DNA from: PALSA-188 sp050746185 | GTDB taxonomy: Bacteria; Acidobacteriota; Terriglobia; Terriglobales; Acidobacteriaceae | Reading direction: 5' to 3' | Length of the DNA: 64,000 nt | Assembly: GCA_050746185.1 (NCBI GenBank) | Contig: JBOGLA010000018.1 | Coordinates: 1-64,000, forward strand | Shown here: piece by piece, positions 44,459 to 53,408 of the stretch | Numbering within the stretch: the first letter of the stretch is position 1 | How the letters are laid out: each line of letters starts with the position of its first letter | Program-made: the position numbers and the translations under genes | The notes under the pieces: generated by a model | Database searches by the model: none | What the model saw: only the letters and a program-made list of their open reading frames with translations | What the model was told of the DNA's origin: nothing

Positions 44459-45013
44459 ATGATGAACACATACGTCGTTTACGTTGAAAATAAACCTGGC
44501 GTCCTAACTCGCGTGGCCTCTTTATTCCGCCGCCGCGCCTTCAATATTGATTCGCTCACGGTCGGCCGCACCGAAAAACCTGAGGTCTCTCGCATGACGA
44601 TCACCGTGGACGCCGATTACGATCAGGCTCGTCGCATCGAGGCGAACCTCTATAAACTTGTCAACGTCCTTATGGTCGAAAACATTACTCAGTCGCCGGC
44701 AATCATCCGCGATCTCGCCATGATCAAAGTTGCCGCGACTCACGATGCCCGCTCACACGTGCTCGAACTCGCCAGCGTATTCCGCGCTCGGGTGGTGGAC
44801 GTTGCTCCCGAATCCCTCACCATCGAGATCACCGGCACTGAAGACAAGATTGACGGATTATTAGAAGTGCTTCGCCCCTACGGCGTTCTTGAGATGGTTC
44901 GAACTGGAATCGTTGCCATGAGGCGTGGGACAAAGACCACCGCACCCGCGACATCCGCAAATTCCGGCGTCGCCGAGATGGCGGCCGACGAGGACGTCTC
45001 TTACTCGGTGTAG
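44459..45013 (+). CDS. ilvN: Acetolactate synthase small (regulatory) subunit
   Basis: N-terminal ACT domain (YVVYVENKPGVLTRVASLFRRRAFNIDSLTVG), the valine-binding feedback module, then the second ALS small-subunit C-terminal domain (to about 165). 184 residues, closer to IlvH length than to the short IlvN. There are two consecutive ATG codons at the start. An Ala/Thr-rich tail follows residue 160. ilvC does not follow in this window. Confidence 0.93.
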   Translation: MMNTYVVYVENKPGVLTRVASLFRRRAFNIDSLTVGRTEKPEVSRMTITVDADYDQARRIEANLYKLVNVLMVENITQSPAIIRDLAMIKVAATHDARSHVLELASVFRARVVDVAPESLTIEITGTEDKIDGLLEVLRPYGVLEMVRTGIVAMRRGTKTTAPATSANSGVAEMAADEDVSYSV

Positions 45014-45132
45014 CTCGCCGCCGTTCCTCTGTGCACCGACATGACCAAAGAATCCGCCAAATTGTGTTTCGCAAACCCCGATGTTAGCATCCAAGAAGAG
45101 TCATTTAGAGGCGAGAAAGTATAGGAGGTTGC

Positions 45133-45444
45133 ATGTCGAACAAGAGCGGAGGCGGTTTCGGATGGTTTCTGGTCGGAGTGGGCATCGGTTCGGTTGTCGG
45201 CGTTTTGTTCGCCCCGCAGTCTGGTTGCGAAACACGTGAAGTCCTGCTCTCCAAGGCCGACGAAGGCAAAGACTTTGTGCGCAATCGGGCGCGTGAGGCG
45301 CGGGAGCATGCCTCGGATTGGGTGGACCGCGGGAAGGACGTCCTGAGCCAGCAGAGAGATCAGATCCGGTCCGCCGTTGAAGCCGGCAAGCAAGCCTATA
45401 GGGAAACTACCAGCGCCGCCGCAGACGGCGGGAAGAATCTTTAG
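45133..45444 (+). CDS. YtxH domain-containing protein
   Basis: Short N-terminal glycine-rich transmembrane segment (WFLVGVGIGSVVGVLFAP) followed by a charged amphipathic helical tail, the layout of YtxH general-stress proteins. A strong GGAGG site lies six bases before the ATG. It contains a cysteine (SGCET) where relatives usually have GxxTR. It is probably cotranscribed with the next gene. Confidence 0.8.
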   Translation: MSNKSGGGFGWFLVGVGIGSVVGVLFAPQSGCETREVLLSKADEGKDFVRNRAREAREHASDWVDRGKDVLSQQRDQIRSAVEAGKQAYRETTSAAADGGKNL

Positions 45445-45507
45445 ATCATCGAATTTTCTTTTTTACTGAAGTGGAGAGAATGAAGAGTAGGGAAAGCGGG
45501 CGATTTT

Positions 45508-46008
45508 ATGGACCCAACAGTTTTCATCGCAGTGACGACGGCCGCGGTTGTACTTCAAGCATTCATCCTGGTCGCACTCTATCTGGCAGTTCGTAAGGTC
45601 AGCGCCAAAGTGGAATCACTCGCGACTGAAGTACAGGACAAAGTTATTCCGGTAATTTCAACGGCACAATCAACCTTCATCGAATTGCGGCCCAAGATCG
45701 AATCCGTAGTGGACGATATCAGCAGCACCACAGCCATGGTGCGCTCACAATTGGTTCGCGTTGACGCCACCCTCACCGACGCGGTGGATCGCGCCCGCTT
45801 GCAGGTAATCCGCGCGGATGAACTGGTAAATCACACCCTGGATCGAATCGAGGAAACCGGCCATATCGTACGCAAGACGGTAGCTGCGCCGGTCCGGCAA
45901 ATCTCGGGCGTCGTGCGCGGAGTTAGTACCGGATTTGAAGTATTTTTTGGAGCCAAGCGTCGCAGGCGAAACGGCAACGGCGCTTCCTCCGACGAGCTGT
46001 TCATCTGA
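45508..46008 (+). CDS. Membrane-anchored coiled-coil protein (DUF948-like)
   Basis: One N-terminal transmembrane helix (about 4-27), then a long helical region with heptad-like hydrophobics (VSAKVESLATEVQDKVIPVI and onward) up to about residue 135, and a basic tail with KRRRRNGNG. DUF948 proteins have this layout and often sit next to YtxH genes, as here. Function unknown; an envelope-stress link is suggested by the neighbour only. Confidence 0.65.
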   Translation: MDPTVFIAVTTAAVVLQAFILVALYLAVRKVSAKVESLATEVQDKVIPVISTAQSTFIELRPKIESVVDDISSTTAMVRSQLVRVDATLTDAVDRARLQVIRADELVNHTLDRIEETGHIVRKTVAAPVRQISGVVRGVSTGFEVFFGAKRRRRNGNGASSDELFI

Positions 46009-46030
46009 GAGGAGCTCGCCCTTGACCGTT

Positions 46031-46056
46031 CGGCAGGCGGGGACACCTGCCGCTAC
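46031..46056 (-). repeat. GTAG-foot REP-like hairpin
   Basis: On the minus strand GTAG (46056-46053) is followed by the stem CGGCAGG/CCTGCCG. This tetranucleotide-plus-hairpin layout is the defining form of REP elements recognised by TnpA-REP (RAYT) transposases. The same stem occurs at 52548-52571. Confidence 0.6.
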
Positions 46057-46068
46057 GCGTGTTCCGTC

Positions 46069-47178
46069 TCACACAATCCAGCCGCCTCCGACCACCACGT
46101 CATCGTTGTAAAAGACGGCAGCCTGCCCGGGCGTTATCGCGCGCTGCGGTTCCGCGAATGTGACGAGGATTTCATCTTCCGCAGTCTTTTCTATTGTCGC
46201 CATCGCTCCCGCATGCCGATGCCGGATTTTTACCTGCACGGTCAAAGGCTCTTCAAGCGCGGCCATTGAAATAAGATTTACTCCGTGGACCCGGAGCGTC
46301 TTCGTATAAAGATCTTCCTGGCCCCCAACCACCACCTGGCGCGTGTCGCCCTTGATCTGCAAAACGTAGAGAGGCGATCCGGTAGCGACCCCCAAGCCCT
46401 TTCGCTGCCCCACGGTGAAGTTATGGACGCCGCCATGCTCCCCGATGACGCGCCCATCTGTTGTAACCAATTCGCCGGCCGTTTCAGGAAGGGCTCCCCC
46501 CTGCTCTTCTAAGTAGGCATCGAGAAAATTCTTGTAGTCGCCCCCCGGCACAAAGCAGATTTCCTGCGAATCAGGCTTGTCGGCGAGCGTCAGGCCGTGG
46601 TTTCGCGCCAGCTCGCGGACCTCCGGCTTAGTCATTCCGCCCAGGGGGAAAATCGTACGGCTCAACTGATCTTGCGTAAGGCCAAACAGGAAATAGGTTT
46701 GATCCTTGGCAAGGTCCACCGGACGCCTTAGTAACCACCGCCCTCCAGGCTCATCGAACTCCACCCGCGCGTAGTGGCCGGTAGCCAGAACTTCAGCGCC
46801 AATCTGCTGCGCCACAATCAATAGCTGGTCAAACTTCAAGTGATTGTTGCAAAGACTGCAAGGAATCGGTGTTCGCCCCGAAAGATATTCCTGAACAAAC
46901 GGGCGCACCACATCGCGCTCAAAACGGTCTTCCTGATTCACGACGTAGTACGGGATGCCAATCGTCTCCGCCACGCGGCGGGCATCGTAAACGTCGTCGA
47001 GCGAGCAGCAGCGCCCCTGCACCGATTCCGGCATGCCTTCATGTCCGGCGAGCCGGCGCTGATTCCACAGCTGCATGGTGAGGCCAACGACGTTGTGACC
47101 TTCGGCGCGCAACATTGCGGCCACGGCAGAGGAATCAACCCCGCCGGACATGGCTACGGCAATGGTCTTGGTTGGCAT
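46069..47178 (-). CDS. mnmA: tRNA-specific 2-thiouridylase
   Basis: Thiolates U34 of Lys, Glu and Gln tRNAs. It has the ATP-pyrophosphatase loop AMSGGVDSS at residue 9, catalytic C110 in CSLCNNHLKF and the second cysteine C207 in QEICFVPGGDY. 369 residues is normal. It is downstream of a cysteine desulfurase on the same strand, a typical sulfur-donor pairing, and the 19-bp gap points to one transcript. Confidence 0.95.
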   Translation of the reverse strand: MPTKTIAVAMSGGVDSSAVAAMLRAEGHNVVGLTMQLWNQRRLAGHEGMPESVQGRCCSLDDVYDARRVAETIGIPYYVVNQEDRFERDVVRPFVQEYLSGRTPIPCSLCNNHLKFDQLLIVAQQIGAEVLATGHYARVEFDEPGGRWLLRRPVDLAKDQTYFLFGLTQDQLSRTIFPLGGMTKPEVRELARNHGLTLADKPDSQEICFVPGGDYKNFLDAYLEEQGGALPETAGELVTTDGRVIGEHGGVHNFTVGQRKGLGVATGSPLYVLQIKGDTRQVVVGGQEDLYTKTLRVHGVNLISMAALEEPLTVQVKIRHRHAGAMATIEKTAEDEILVTFAEPQRAITPGQAAVFYNDDVVVGGGWIV

Positions 47179-47197
47179 GGGAGCTAACTGCTGAGTG

Positions 47198-48379
47198 CTA
47201 ATTGCTGACGGCTTCTTTATTATAAACCGGGCTCAGTTGCCGCATCTTGTCAACGGCTTCCGGAATTAGAGACAAGGCAAAATCAATGTCGCCGGAAGTA
47301 TTCTGCTTGCCCAGGCTGAAGCGAAGACTGGCTCTGGCGCGATCACCGCTCAACCCCATCGCGGTCAGTACGTGCGAAGGTTCAATCGCGCCCGAAGAAC
47401 ACGCGGCCCCGGTGGAGACCGCCAGCCCCTTCAGGTCCAGCGCGATCAGAAGCGGCTCTCCTTCGGTATGGTCAAAATAAATGTTGGTGGTATTTGGAAC
47501 TCTCGGCGCGTCGCCGCCATTTACACCGCACTCTTCAACCTGACCGAGGATTGTCGTCTCCAGACGATGGCGCAGGTCTGCCAACCGATGCGTCTCCCCG
47601 TTTGCCAATCCTTCTTTCGCGAGCTGCGCTGCCTTCCCCAGGCCGACAATGCCTGGAACATTCTCGGTCCCGGCCCGGCGCGAGCGCTCATGGCGGCCGC
47701 CGTGAAATAGCGGTTGAAGATGTGTTCCCTTTCGTACATACAGTGCGCCGACGCCTTGAGGCGCGTGCATCTTGTGTCCGGAAATCGAGAGCAGATCGCA
47801 GCCAATATCGCTGACATTTACCGGAACTTTTCCTGCTGCTTGCACTGCGTCGGTGTGGAAGTATATATCGGCCTCGGCTGCAATCTTTCCGATCTCTTTC
47901 ACTGGCTGTAGTACTCCGGTTTCGTTATTCGCCATCATGACCGTGATGAGTCTGGTATTGGGGCGAATCGCCCGCCGTACCTCGTCAGGATCAATCTGAC
48001 CCCAGGCGTCGCAAGGAACGTAGGTGACGCTGCGTCCGTCGGACTCCAATTGCTTGCACGAATTCAGCACCGCGTGATGCTCAATGGTCGAAGAAATTAT
48101 ATGAGAGTTTTCGCCGATTAATCCCGCGCGAAGCAATCCGAAAATCGCCAGATTGTCGGACTCGGTCCCGCCACTCGTGAACACGATCTCTGATGCCCGG
48201 CATCCCAACAAAAGCGCCACCGCGTCGCGCGCTCTCTCCACCGCCGCCCGCGTCTCTTGCCCATGGTGATGGATGGAAGAGGCATTGCCGAAGTGCCCAG
48301 AGAAAAACGGCTGCATCGCCTCCATCACTGAGGGGAGCACCGGAGTCGTAGCGTTATTGTCGAGATATACCCGTTTCAT
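47198..48379 (-). CDS. Cysteine desulfurase (NifS/IscS family)
   Basis: PLP enzyme mobilising sulfur from cysteine. N-terminal VYLDNNATTP, Schiff-base lysine K203 in SISGHKMHAPQG, and the active-site cysteine C327 in STGAACSSG on a short loop. 393 residues. Together with mnmA it probably supplies persulfide for tRNA thiolation and perhaps Fe-S assembly. The last codons are embedded in a short-period repeat (TGCTGA-type) shared with the gap before mnmA. Confidence 0.93.
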   Translation of the reverse strand: MKRVYLDNNATTPVLPSVMEAMQPFFSGHFGNASSIHHHGQETRAAVERARDAVALLLGCRASEIVFTSGGTESDNLAIFGLLRAGLIGENSHIISSTIEHHAVLNSCKQLESDGRSVTYVPCDAWGQIDPDEVRRAIRPNTRLITVMMANNETGVLQPVKEIGKIAAEADIYFHTDAVQAAGKVPVNVSDIGCDLLSISGHKMHAPQGVGALYVRKGTHLQPLFHGGRHERSRRAGTENVPGIVGLGKAAQLAKEGLANGETHRLADLRHRLETTILGQVEECGVNGGDAPRVPNTTNIYFDHTEGEPLLIALDLKGLAVSTGAACSSGAIEPSHVLTAMGLSGDRARASLRFSLGKQNTSGDIDFALSLIPEAVDKMRQLSPVYNKEAVSN

Positions 48380-48594
48380 GTGACTGCCTATATCTTACGC
48401 TGGGGGATGGATCGCCGGCTTGACGGAGGATTTGACATTTTTCGTTAATCGAAGAGGCGTCTTCGAGAGTTCTCATTGACTTGCTCGCGTATGAAAAACA
48501 TTTCCCCTTGCGTCGGACAAAGTGCTGTAACCCTTGTGTTTTCATTGGGTCCGGATTGGTGGCTTGCATGCTCACATGAGGCATGAGACTAGGG

Positions 48595-48622
48595 GGCGGT
48601 TTTCTATTTGGCCAAAACCGCC
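48595..48622 (+). promoter_or_regulatory. Leader hairpin upstream of the PEP-CTERM gene
   Basis: Perfect 9-base arms GGCGGTTTT and AAAACCGCC with a 10-base loop, 28 bases before the ATG. There is no T-run after it, so it is not a terminator. It may be a transcript-stabilising or regulatory hairpin in the 271-bp gap, which otherwise shows no gene. Confidence 0.4.
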
Positions 48623-48650
48623 GCCTCATAACACGGGGAAGGAAAAAACA

Positions 48651-49355
48651 ATGCGACACGGTCGTTTATTGGCTTTCATTTTTTTATTGGCTGCGGCACT
48701 TTTGTTAAGCGGTTCTGCTTTTGCCGACAGCATGGTCTTTAACGGGCCCGGCGGAAACAATTCTGGCGGGGTGTATACGTTCCCATACGACTTCACCGTG
48801 AACGGCCAATCCATGCAGCTGCTATGCGATTCTTTTGATAACGAGATTGTGAGCGGCGAAACGTGGAAAGCCACTGAGAATTCCATCCCCGGTAGTGGAC
48901 GACTCTTTGATCCCGGTCTGTCCGGAAATTATGCCGCTGCTGGTCTGATTTTTGACACCATCGTAGGCGCTAATGGCGTTGCGCTTTCCGGCGTAACTGC
49001 GAATTCCAGCGACGCGAACTGGGCCATCTGGGCGCTATTTTCGAGCAACGCGCTGGCTGATATTACTCCTGGCAATGCGTCAAGCCCGTTCGGAACTGCC
49101 GGTGACCCGAACGCGCTGGCCTACTACAATGCAGCACTGGCCGCAGCCGTCGGTGCGCCCTCGACCGATTTCACTGGAATCATTGTTTACACGCCCGAGG
49201 CAGGCACACAGAGCGGCAACCACGGCACGCCACAGGAATTTCTTGGTCTTGACCCGATGCCTGAACCTGGTGAATTCAGCTATTTGGGAATTCTCGCATT
49301 GGTTGGGGCAGGCGCATTCGTATTTCGCAAGCGATTCGCGTTTGAGCGCCCATAG
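48651..49355 (+). CDS. PEP-CTERM sorting-domain protein
   Basis: The signal peptide (LLLSGSAFADS) is followed by a Ser/Gly/Asn-rich domain of about 180 residues and the C-terminal sorting signal: PEP, then a transmembrane segment (YLGILALVGAGAFVF) and RKR. Proteins of this class are processed by exosortase (EpsH/XrtA) and are usually surface or extracellular-matrix components. No exosortase gene lies in the window. The ATG at 48651 follows GGGGAAGGA. A strong terminator follows. Confidence 0.85.
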   Translation: MRHGRLLAFIFLLAAALLLSGSAFADSMVFNGPGGNNSGGVYTFPYDFTVNGQSMQLLCDSFDNEIVSGETWKATENSIPGSGRLFDPGLSGNYAAAGLIFDTIVGANGVALSGVTANSSDANWAIWALFSSNALADITPGNASSPFGTAGDPNALAYYNAALAAAVGAPSTDFTGIIVYTPEAGTQSGNHGTPQEFLGLDPMPEPGEFSYLGILALVGAGAFVFRKRFAFERP

Positions 49356-49386
49356 ACAGTCCACAAGAAACCAATCTTCGCACTTC

Positions 49387-49421
49387 GATTAGGCCCGACT
49401 TCACTCGGGCCTAATCTTTTT
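49387..49421 (+). terminator. Intrinsic terminator after the PEP-CTERM gene
   Basis: A perfect 12-base stem, GATTAGGCCCGA and TCGGGCCTAATC, with loop CTTCAC and then TTTTT. It is the clearest terminator in the window and implies the PEP-CTERM gene is monocistronic. Confidence 0.85.
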
Positions 49422-49744
49422 CCTGCGCAAATGTGGTGTCAGTCTGGCTTCCCATACTCCACCTTGGCTTGTTTCAAGAGCGGAATTTCGGGATCGGCAT
49501 CCTTCCAAAAAGCAAACAAATCCTGATAGGCGGCTCGCGCCTTTGTACTGTCAATTACTTGGGATGTTTCCTCCAGCGGGCATGTTTTGTACGAAACTGG
49601 CGCAAGTCAATGCGGGAGGGGGGACCTCCGACTGTAAAGGCTAGCGACGTTCAGGCCATCGGCGATTGTAGAAACCGGCCCCACTATCCCACTTGACTTG
49701 CGGAGAACTCCGCGTCAGGCTTAATGCGAACGTTGGAGACTGAA

Positions 49745-49879
49745 ATGAACGAAGGGTTCTTCGCCCCGCTCCATCTGTTGGTGTTGCTCTTCTCGGCCGT
49801 TATGGTCTTTGGGATGCCATTCCTTGCGGGCTTCTTCCTTGGCCGTTATGTCGAAATCAAGAAATCGAAACGGCCGTGA
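49745..49879 (+). CDS. Small membrane protein, 44 residues
   Basis: The ATG at 49745 has GGAG eight bases upstream. The product has a single hydrophobic helix (about residues 9-33) and a basic tail, YVEIKKSKRP. It has the size and layout of small TatA-like or regulatory membrane peptides, but lacks the TatA glycine hinge, so I leave it unassigned. It is the only convincing gene in the 49.4-50.1 kb stretch. Confidence 0.45.
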   Translation: MNEGFFAPLHLLVLLFSAVMVFGMPFLAGFFLGRYVEIKKSKRP

Positions 49880-49952
49880 TCTCAACACAGCAGGCCTTGC
49901 GGGCTGGGCCGAACCTTCAATGGATTTTGACTTCGCCAAAACCAAAAAAATC

Positions 49953-49989
49953 GGTTGCCCCACTCGCCGCGCTTTTCGGCGGGTGGGCA
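49953..49989. repeat. Hairpin with TGCCCCA end
   Basis: TGCCCCACTCGCC pairs imperfectly with GGCGGGTGGGCA. It resembles one end of the GTGCCCCA paired-hairpin elements. A weak matching right end (ATGGGGCAGCC) occurs at about 50091, so a decayed element may span 49951-50105. Confidence 0.35.
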
Positions 49990-50159
49990 TTCGTGCGTAT
50001 GATATCAAGGAATTTGGAATTGGTCGGTCAAATACCGAATACCACGCGGAATCCAGATCACCATCCTAACTCGTCGAAGAACCGGGACGGGATGGGGCAG
50101 CCACGTTTCTGTTAGACCAAAGATGGGAGGCCGCGGACGAGCGTTCCCGAGCTTCGGAA

Positions 50160-50447
50160 TCATTGCGGTATTTTCAAATATCGGCTCTGCACAAAGGCTA
50201 CGACCGTGCCGTATTCGGACTGGGGAGCGTCTCTGCGTATCGCCGCGTACCACGTTGCATCGCCCGACAGACTCCCGACGGTGTCGGCCCATTCGGTGGT
50301 CACTAGCCAATCCAGATAGTGGGACATATCGTCCGGTTTTCCAGCTTCGTCCAAAAGACGGCACCGGCCTCCAACGCCCAGTTCGCTGTCGGTTACCAAG
50401 CGATGATCTTCAGTAAACAAGTATGGGAGTCGCTTTCGTCTCGGCAT
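50160..50447 (-). CDS. Hypothetical protein, 95 residues, doubtful
   Basis: The most protein-like frame between 50.0 and 50.65 kb, from an internal ATG at 50447 (MPRRKRLPYLFTEDHRL...). It has balanced composition with several Trp and Tyr, but I recognise no family and see no clear ribosome site. An overlapping plus-strand frame looks like a shadow. It could be a remnant. Confidence 0.3.
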   Translation of the reverse strand: MPRRKRLPYLFTEDHRLVTDSELGVGGRCRLLDEAGKPDDMSHYLDWLVTTEWADTVGSLSGDATWYAAIRRDAPQSEYGTVVAFVQSRYLKIPQ

Positions 50448-50662
50448 CCCAAGCGATCGTGATGGGTCACGGTGGTTGATGTCCGTGAGGCACAGCTTAT
50501 CGTGCGTTCTTGCAGCATATACCTCTCCGTGTTTACACAAGCAGCTTGACATCACCATGCCACAACCGTGGATTGATTGGCGGCCCCGCTTGTGGAACAA
50601 TACCCGCGAATTAAATTCTTTTCTTCAAAATCGGTTCAAAGAAAAATGAGTGCCTTCGCCTC

Positions 50663-51631
50663 GTGAGCGACTCCCCAATCTCGCGCCGCCGCTTTATTGG
50701 GACCGTCGGCTCATTCGCTTTCGCTTCGGGCTTTTCAATTCCGGGCTTCAGGAGCCTTCCTTCTCTATATCCGCCCGTGGACCTCAGTTATTTCGATATG
50801 CCCATTCCGCGACGCTCTGGAGAAATCCATTTTGGCTACGCCTCCATCACCTGGGGCGGAAATGATTTCCAGGCGATCGAAGACATCTCGGCGCTGGGAT
50901 TCCCCGGCATCCAGCTGCGCTCCAATGTTGTGAGCGAATTTGGCCAAAACCCGGGCGCATTGCTCGACCTCCTTCAAAGACATCAGTTAACCCTGGTCGC
51001 GCTTTCCAGCGGCAACTTGAACATCGAGAACGATGAATCTGCGGAACTGGCCAAACACGCTTCTAACGCAAAATTTCTTCGTGACAACCGCGGCTCCTAT
51101 TTGCAGGTGATTTGTTCCCGGCCCAAACGTGCAGTCACCGTCGGCGACTACAAAAAAATGTCGCGCTGGCTGACGGAACTGGGAAAACGAACCGCAGACT
51201 TTGGCATCTCGCTCGGATACCACAACCACATGAATTCGCTCGTCCAGAGCTCCGAAGAACTTCAACGCGTCTTCGATAGCGTTGATCCCAGATACGCGAA
51301 ACTCGAACTCGATATCGCGCATTACTTTGCCGCGAACGGCGACCCGGCCCGCGCCATCGAGCAATATCACAGTGCCCTGCTCTTCCTTCACATCAAGGAC
51401 GTGCGGACGGCTCCCGCCGATCCCGCTGATACGAAGCGCAGTTATCGCTTCGTGGAACTCGGACGCGGCGAGGTGGATTTGCCCGCCGTCTTTGCCGCGT
51501 TAAAGAAAGTTTCATTCCGCGGCTGGGCAATTGTAGAGCTCGATTCCGTGCCGCAGCCCGGTGGTTCACCGAAAGACTCCGCCGCCGTCAGCAAAAAATA
51601 TCTCGAAGATAAACTCGGATACACCATATGA
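50663..51631 (+). CDS. Tat-exported sugar phosphate isomerase/epimerase-like protein
   Basis: The twin-arginine signal SRRRFIGTVGS is followed by a xylose-isomerase-like TIM barrel (about 50-315). Metal-site-like residues are present: GYHNHMN, LELDIAHY, LHIKD and AIVELDS. It starts with GTG at 50663. Export of this family by Tat is common in Acidobacteriota and Planctomycetota; the substrate is unknown. It overlaps the next isomerase-like gene by four bases. Confidence 0.85.
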   Translation: MSDSPISRRRFIGTVGSFAFASGFSIPGFRSLPSLYPPVDLSYFDMPIPRRSGEIHFGYASITWGGNDFQAIEDISALGFPGIQLRSNVVSEFGQNPGALLDLLQRHQLTLVALSSGNLNIENDESAELAKHASNAKFLRDNRGSYLQVICSRPKRAVTVGDYKKMSRWLTELGKRTADFGISLGYHNHMNSLVQSSEELQRVFDSVDPRYAKLELDIAHYFAANGDPARAIEQYHSALLFLHIKDVRTAPADPADTKRSYRFVELGRGEVDLPAVFAALKKVSFRGWAIVELDSVPQPGGSPKDSAAVSKKYLEDKLGYTI

Positions 51632-52512
51632 ATTCCCCCTTCCGGGTTTCCGTGATTACCGACGAAATCACTCAGGACCTCGGCCGCGCCCTCGAAATCG
51701 CATCCCACGAGTTTGGAATGGACTGGGTCGAATTGCGCGGCATGTGGAACAAGAACATTCTTGACCTCGACGCGAAAGAAATAACCGAAGCCCGCCGCCT
51801 TCTCGAACACTATCGCTTGAGGGTGAGCGATATCGCCAGCCCCCTATTCAAGGTGGATTGGCCTGGCGCGCCCAAATCGAAATTTAGCCCGCAAGGTCGG
51901 GATCAATTTGGCGCCGATTTTACCTTCGATCAACAGCAGGACGTACTCAATCGCGGTCTGGAATTAGTGCGCGCATTCAATGCCGATCGCTTGCGCTGTT
52001 TCGATTTCTGGCGATTGGACGATCCGTCCCCTCACCGCTCCGCAATGAATGAGCAATTGCGGAAGGCGGCGCAAAAAGCTGCGAGCAAAAAAATCATCCT
52101 CCTTTTGGAGAACGAGCACGAATGTAACACCGCTACCAGCGCGGAAGCGGTTCAAGTACTCTCCGCCATAAACCTGCCGAACTTTAAGCTGAATTGGGAC
52201 CCAGGAAATTCCGTGATGCGGGGCGATACCCCTTACCCGCAAGGTTACGACCGCCTGCCGAAAGATCGCATCGGCCACGTACATTGCAAAGACGTACAGC
52301 GCGCCCCCGATGGCAAATATGAATGGGCGGCGATGGGCCGCGGCATAATTGACTGGCTGGGACAATTCCGCGCCCTCAAGCGTGACGGCTATCATTACGC
52401 TGTCAGTCTCGAAACCCACTGGCGCGGCGCCGGGACCTCGGAAGCGTCAACCCGCCAGAGTTGGGCCGGTATGAAAGAACTCCTGCAAAAGGCCGGCGGA
52501 CTAAAGGCTTGA
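51628..52512 (+). CDS. Sugar phosphate isomerase/epimerase-like protein
   Basis: Xylose-isomerase-like TIM barrel without a signal peptide, 294 residues. It shows the strands and metal residues of the family: LLLENEHECN, LNWDPGN, HVHCKD and VSLETHW. It is paired with a periplasmic paralogue through an ATGA overlap, so the two may act on the same sugar on both sides of the membrane. This is inference. Confidence 0.85.
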   Translation: MNSPFRVSVITDEITQDLGRALEIASHEFGMDWVELRGMWNKNILDLDAKEITEARRLLEHYRLRVSDIASPLFKVDWPGAPKSKFSPQGRDQFGADFTFDQQQDVLNRGLELVRAFNADRLRCFDFWRLDDPSPHRSAMNEQLRKAAQKAASKKIILLLENEHECNTATSAEAVQVLSAINLPNFKLNWDPGNSVMRGDTPYPQGYDRLPKDRIGHVHCKDVQRAPDGKYEWAAMGRGIIDWLGQFRALKRDGYHYAVSLETHWRGAGTSEASTRQSWAGMKELLQKAGGLKA

Positions 52513-52547
52513 TTGCAGCGCTTCAAATGCCGACCGGCATGAAATAC

Positions 52548-52571
52548 GTAGCGGCAGGCGTGCCACCTGCC
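52548..52571 (+). repeat. GTAG-foot REP-like hairpin
   Basis: GTAG (52548-52551) and the stem GGCAGG/CCTGCC. It has the same stem as 46031-46056. The remainder of the 361-bp gap 52513-52873 shows no gene or other clear structure. Confidence 0.55.
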
Positions 52572-52873
52572 ATTCTTCCTATTTCTGCATTTCCTGTGCG
52601 CTGTCTGTGGAAATGACAATTTCAAAAAATCCAAATCTCTGCGGCAGGTTCTTCTCCGCAAACTAAAAGCTGTCCACAGCGCAGGTTACGCCCAACTGCG
52701 GAAAATACTTCTTTGCCCGTCCCCATAGCGCTGCCCTTTCTGGAATTCTCCCGCCATGCACCAGACCTGTAAGTTTTCCAGGTGTATATTCGTCCTCACT
52801 TTAAAGCAAACCAGCCACGCTCAGCAGTGAACTTCAAACTTCAATTTCTCCCTCCCCCAAGGGTGGAAACAAG

Positions 52874-53182
52874 GTGCACACGACGAACGAAAAGAACACA
52901 GACCAATGGAAAATATATCGCACGCGATTCTTGGTTCGGGCCCGGCAACTTAGCGAGCCATTAACTTTTACCGACGCCCTCGGCCGCGACCACTTCGGAG
53001 AACCAGGAGACTACCTCGTGGAATCTTCCGACGGAACGATGCGGGTCGCCCCAAAGGCGATCTTCGAGGACATCTACGTGTCAATGCCCTCGACGTACCG
53101 AAACCGTAAATTAACTAAGAATCCCGAAATTGCGATGACTGGAAAGAAGCCCTTTGGATACCACGCCACCGCTTCAGCTTAG
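52874..53182 (+). CDS. Hypothetical protein, 102 residues
   Basis: Soluble, basic N-terminal half followed by EPGDYLVESSDGTMRVAPKAIFEDIY, which resembles a small beta-barrel domain seen in uncharacterised bacterial proteins. It starts with GTG, with a GGGTGG sequence about ten bases upstream. No catalytic motif. The next gene in the same direction is 226 bases away behind its own candidate promoter. Confidence 0.55.
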   Translation: MHTTNEKNTDQWKIYRTRFLVRARQLSEPLTFTDALGRDHFGEPGDYLVESSDGTMRVAPKAIFEDIYVSMPSTYRNRKLTKNPEIAMTGKKPFGYHATASA

Positions 53183-53258
53183 TCTCTGTGGAAAACTGGA
53201 CGGGGGTGACGTATCAGCCCAGTTAATTCCGTCACATACAATATGTAGTGATACCCTA

Positions 53259-53287
53259 TTGACAGACCCCATATACGGGAGTACTGT
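53259..53287 (+). promoter_or_regulatory. Candidate sigma-70-type promoter
   Basis: TTGACA (53259-53264), a 17-base spacer and TACTGT (53282-53287): the best -35/-10 match I found. A small palindrome ACATA-CAA-TATGT lies 13 bases upstream (53234-53246) and could be an operator. It would drive the 147-residue gene and possibly nrdJ. Confidence 0.5.
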
Positions 53288-53408
53288 TTGGCATCCAAGG
53301 TCATTATCGCCTCTGGATATCAGAACTTGGATTTGCGCGGTGGCCGTTCCCGTCCGAACATCCCCCACCGGGAACGACAACTTTCGCTGCAACAGACCAG
53401 GAGTGTAA

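Noticed and set aside
49433..49696. An 87-residue ORF after the PEP-CTERM terminator
   Set aside because: Poor composition, no ribosome site and no recognisable pattern.
50123..50416. Plus-strand ORF opposite the doubtful 50160-50447 gene
   Set aside because: Arg/Pro-rich shadow composition and no ribosome site.
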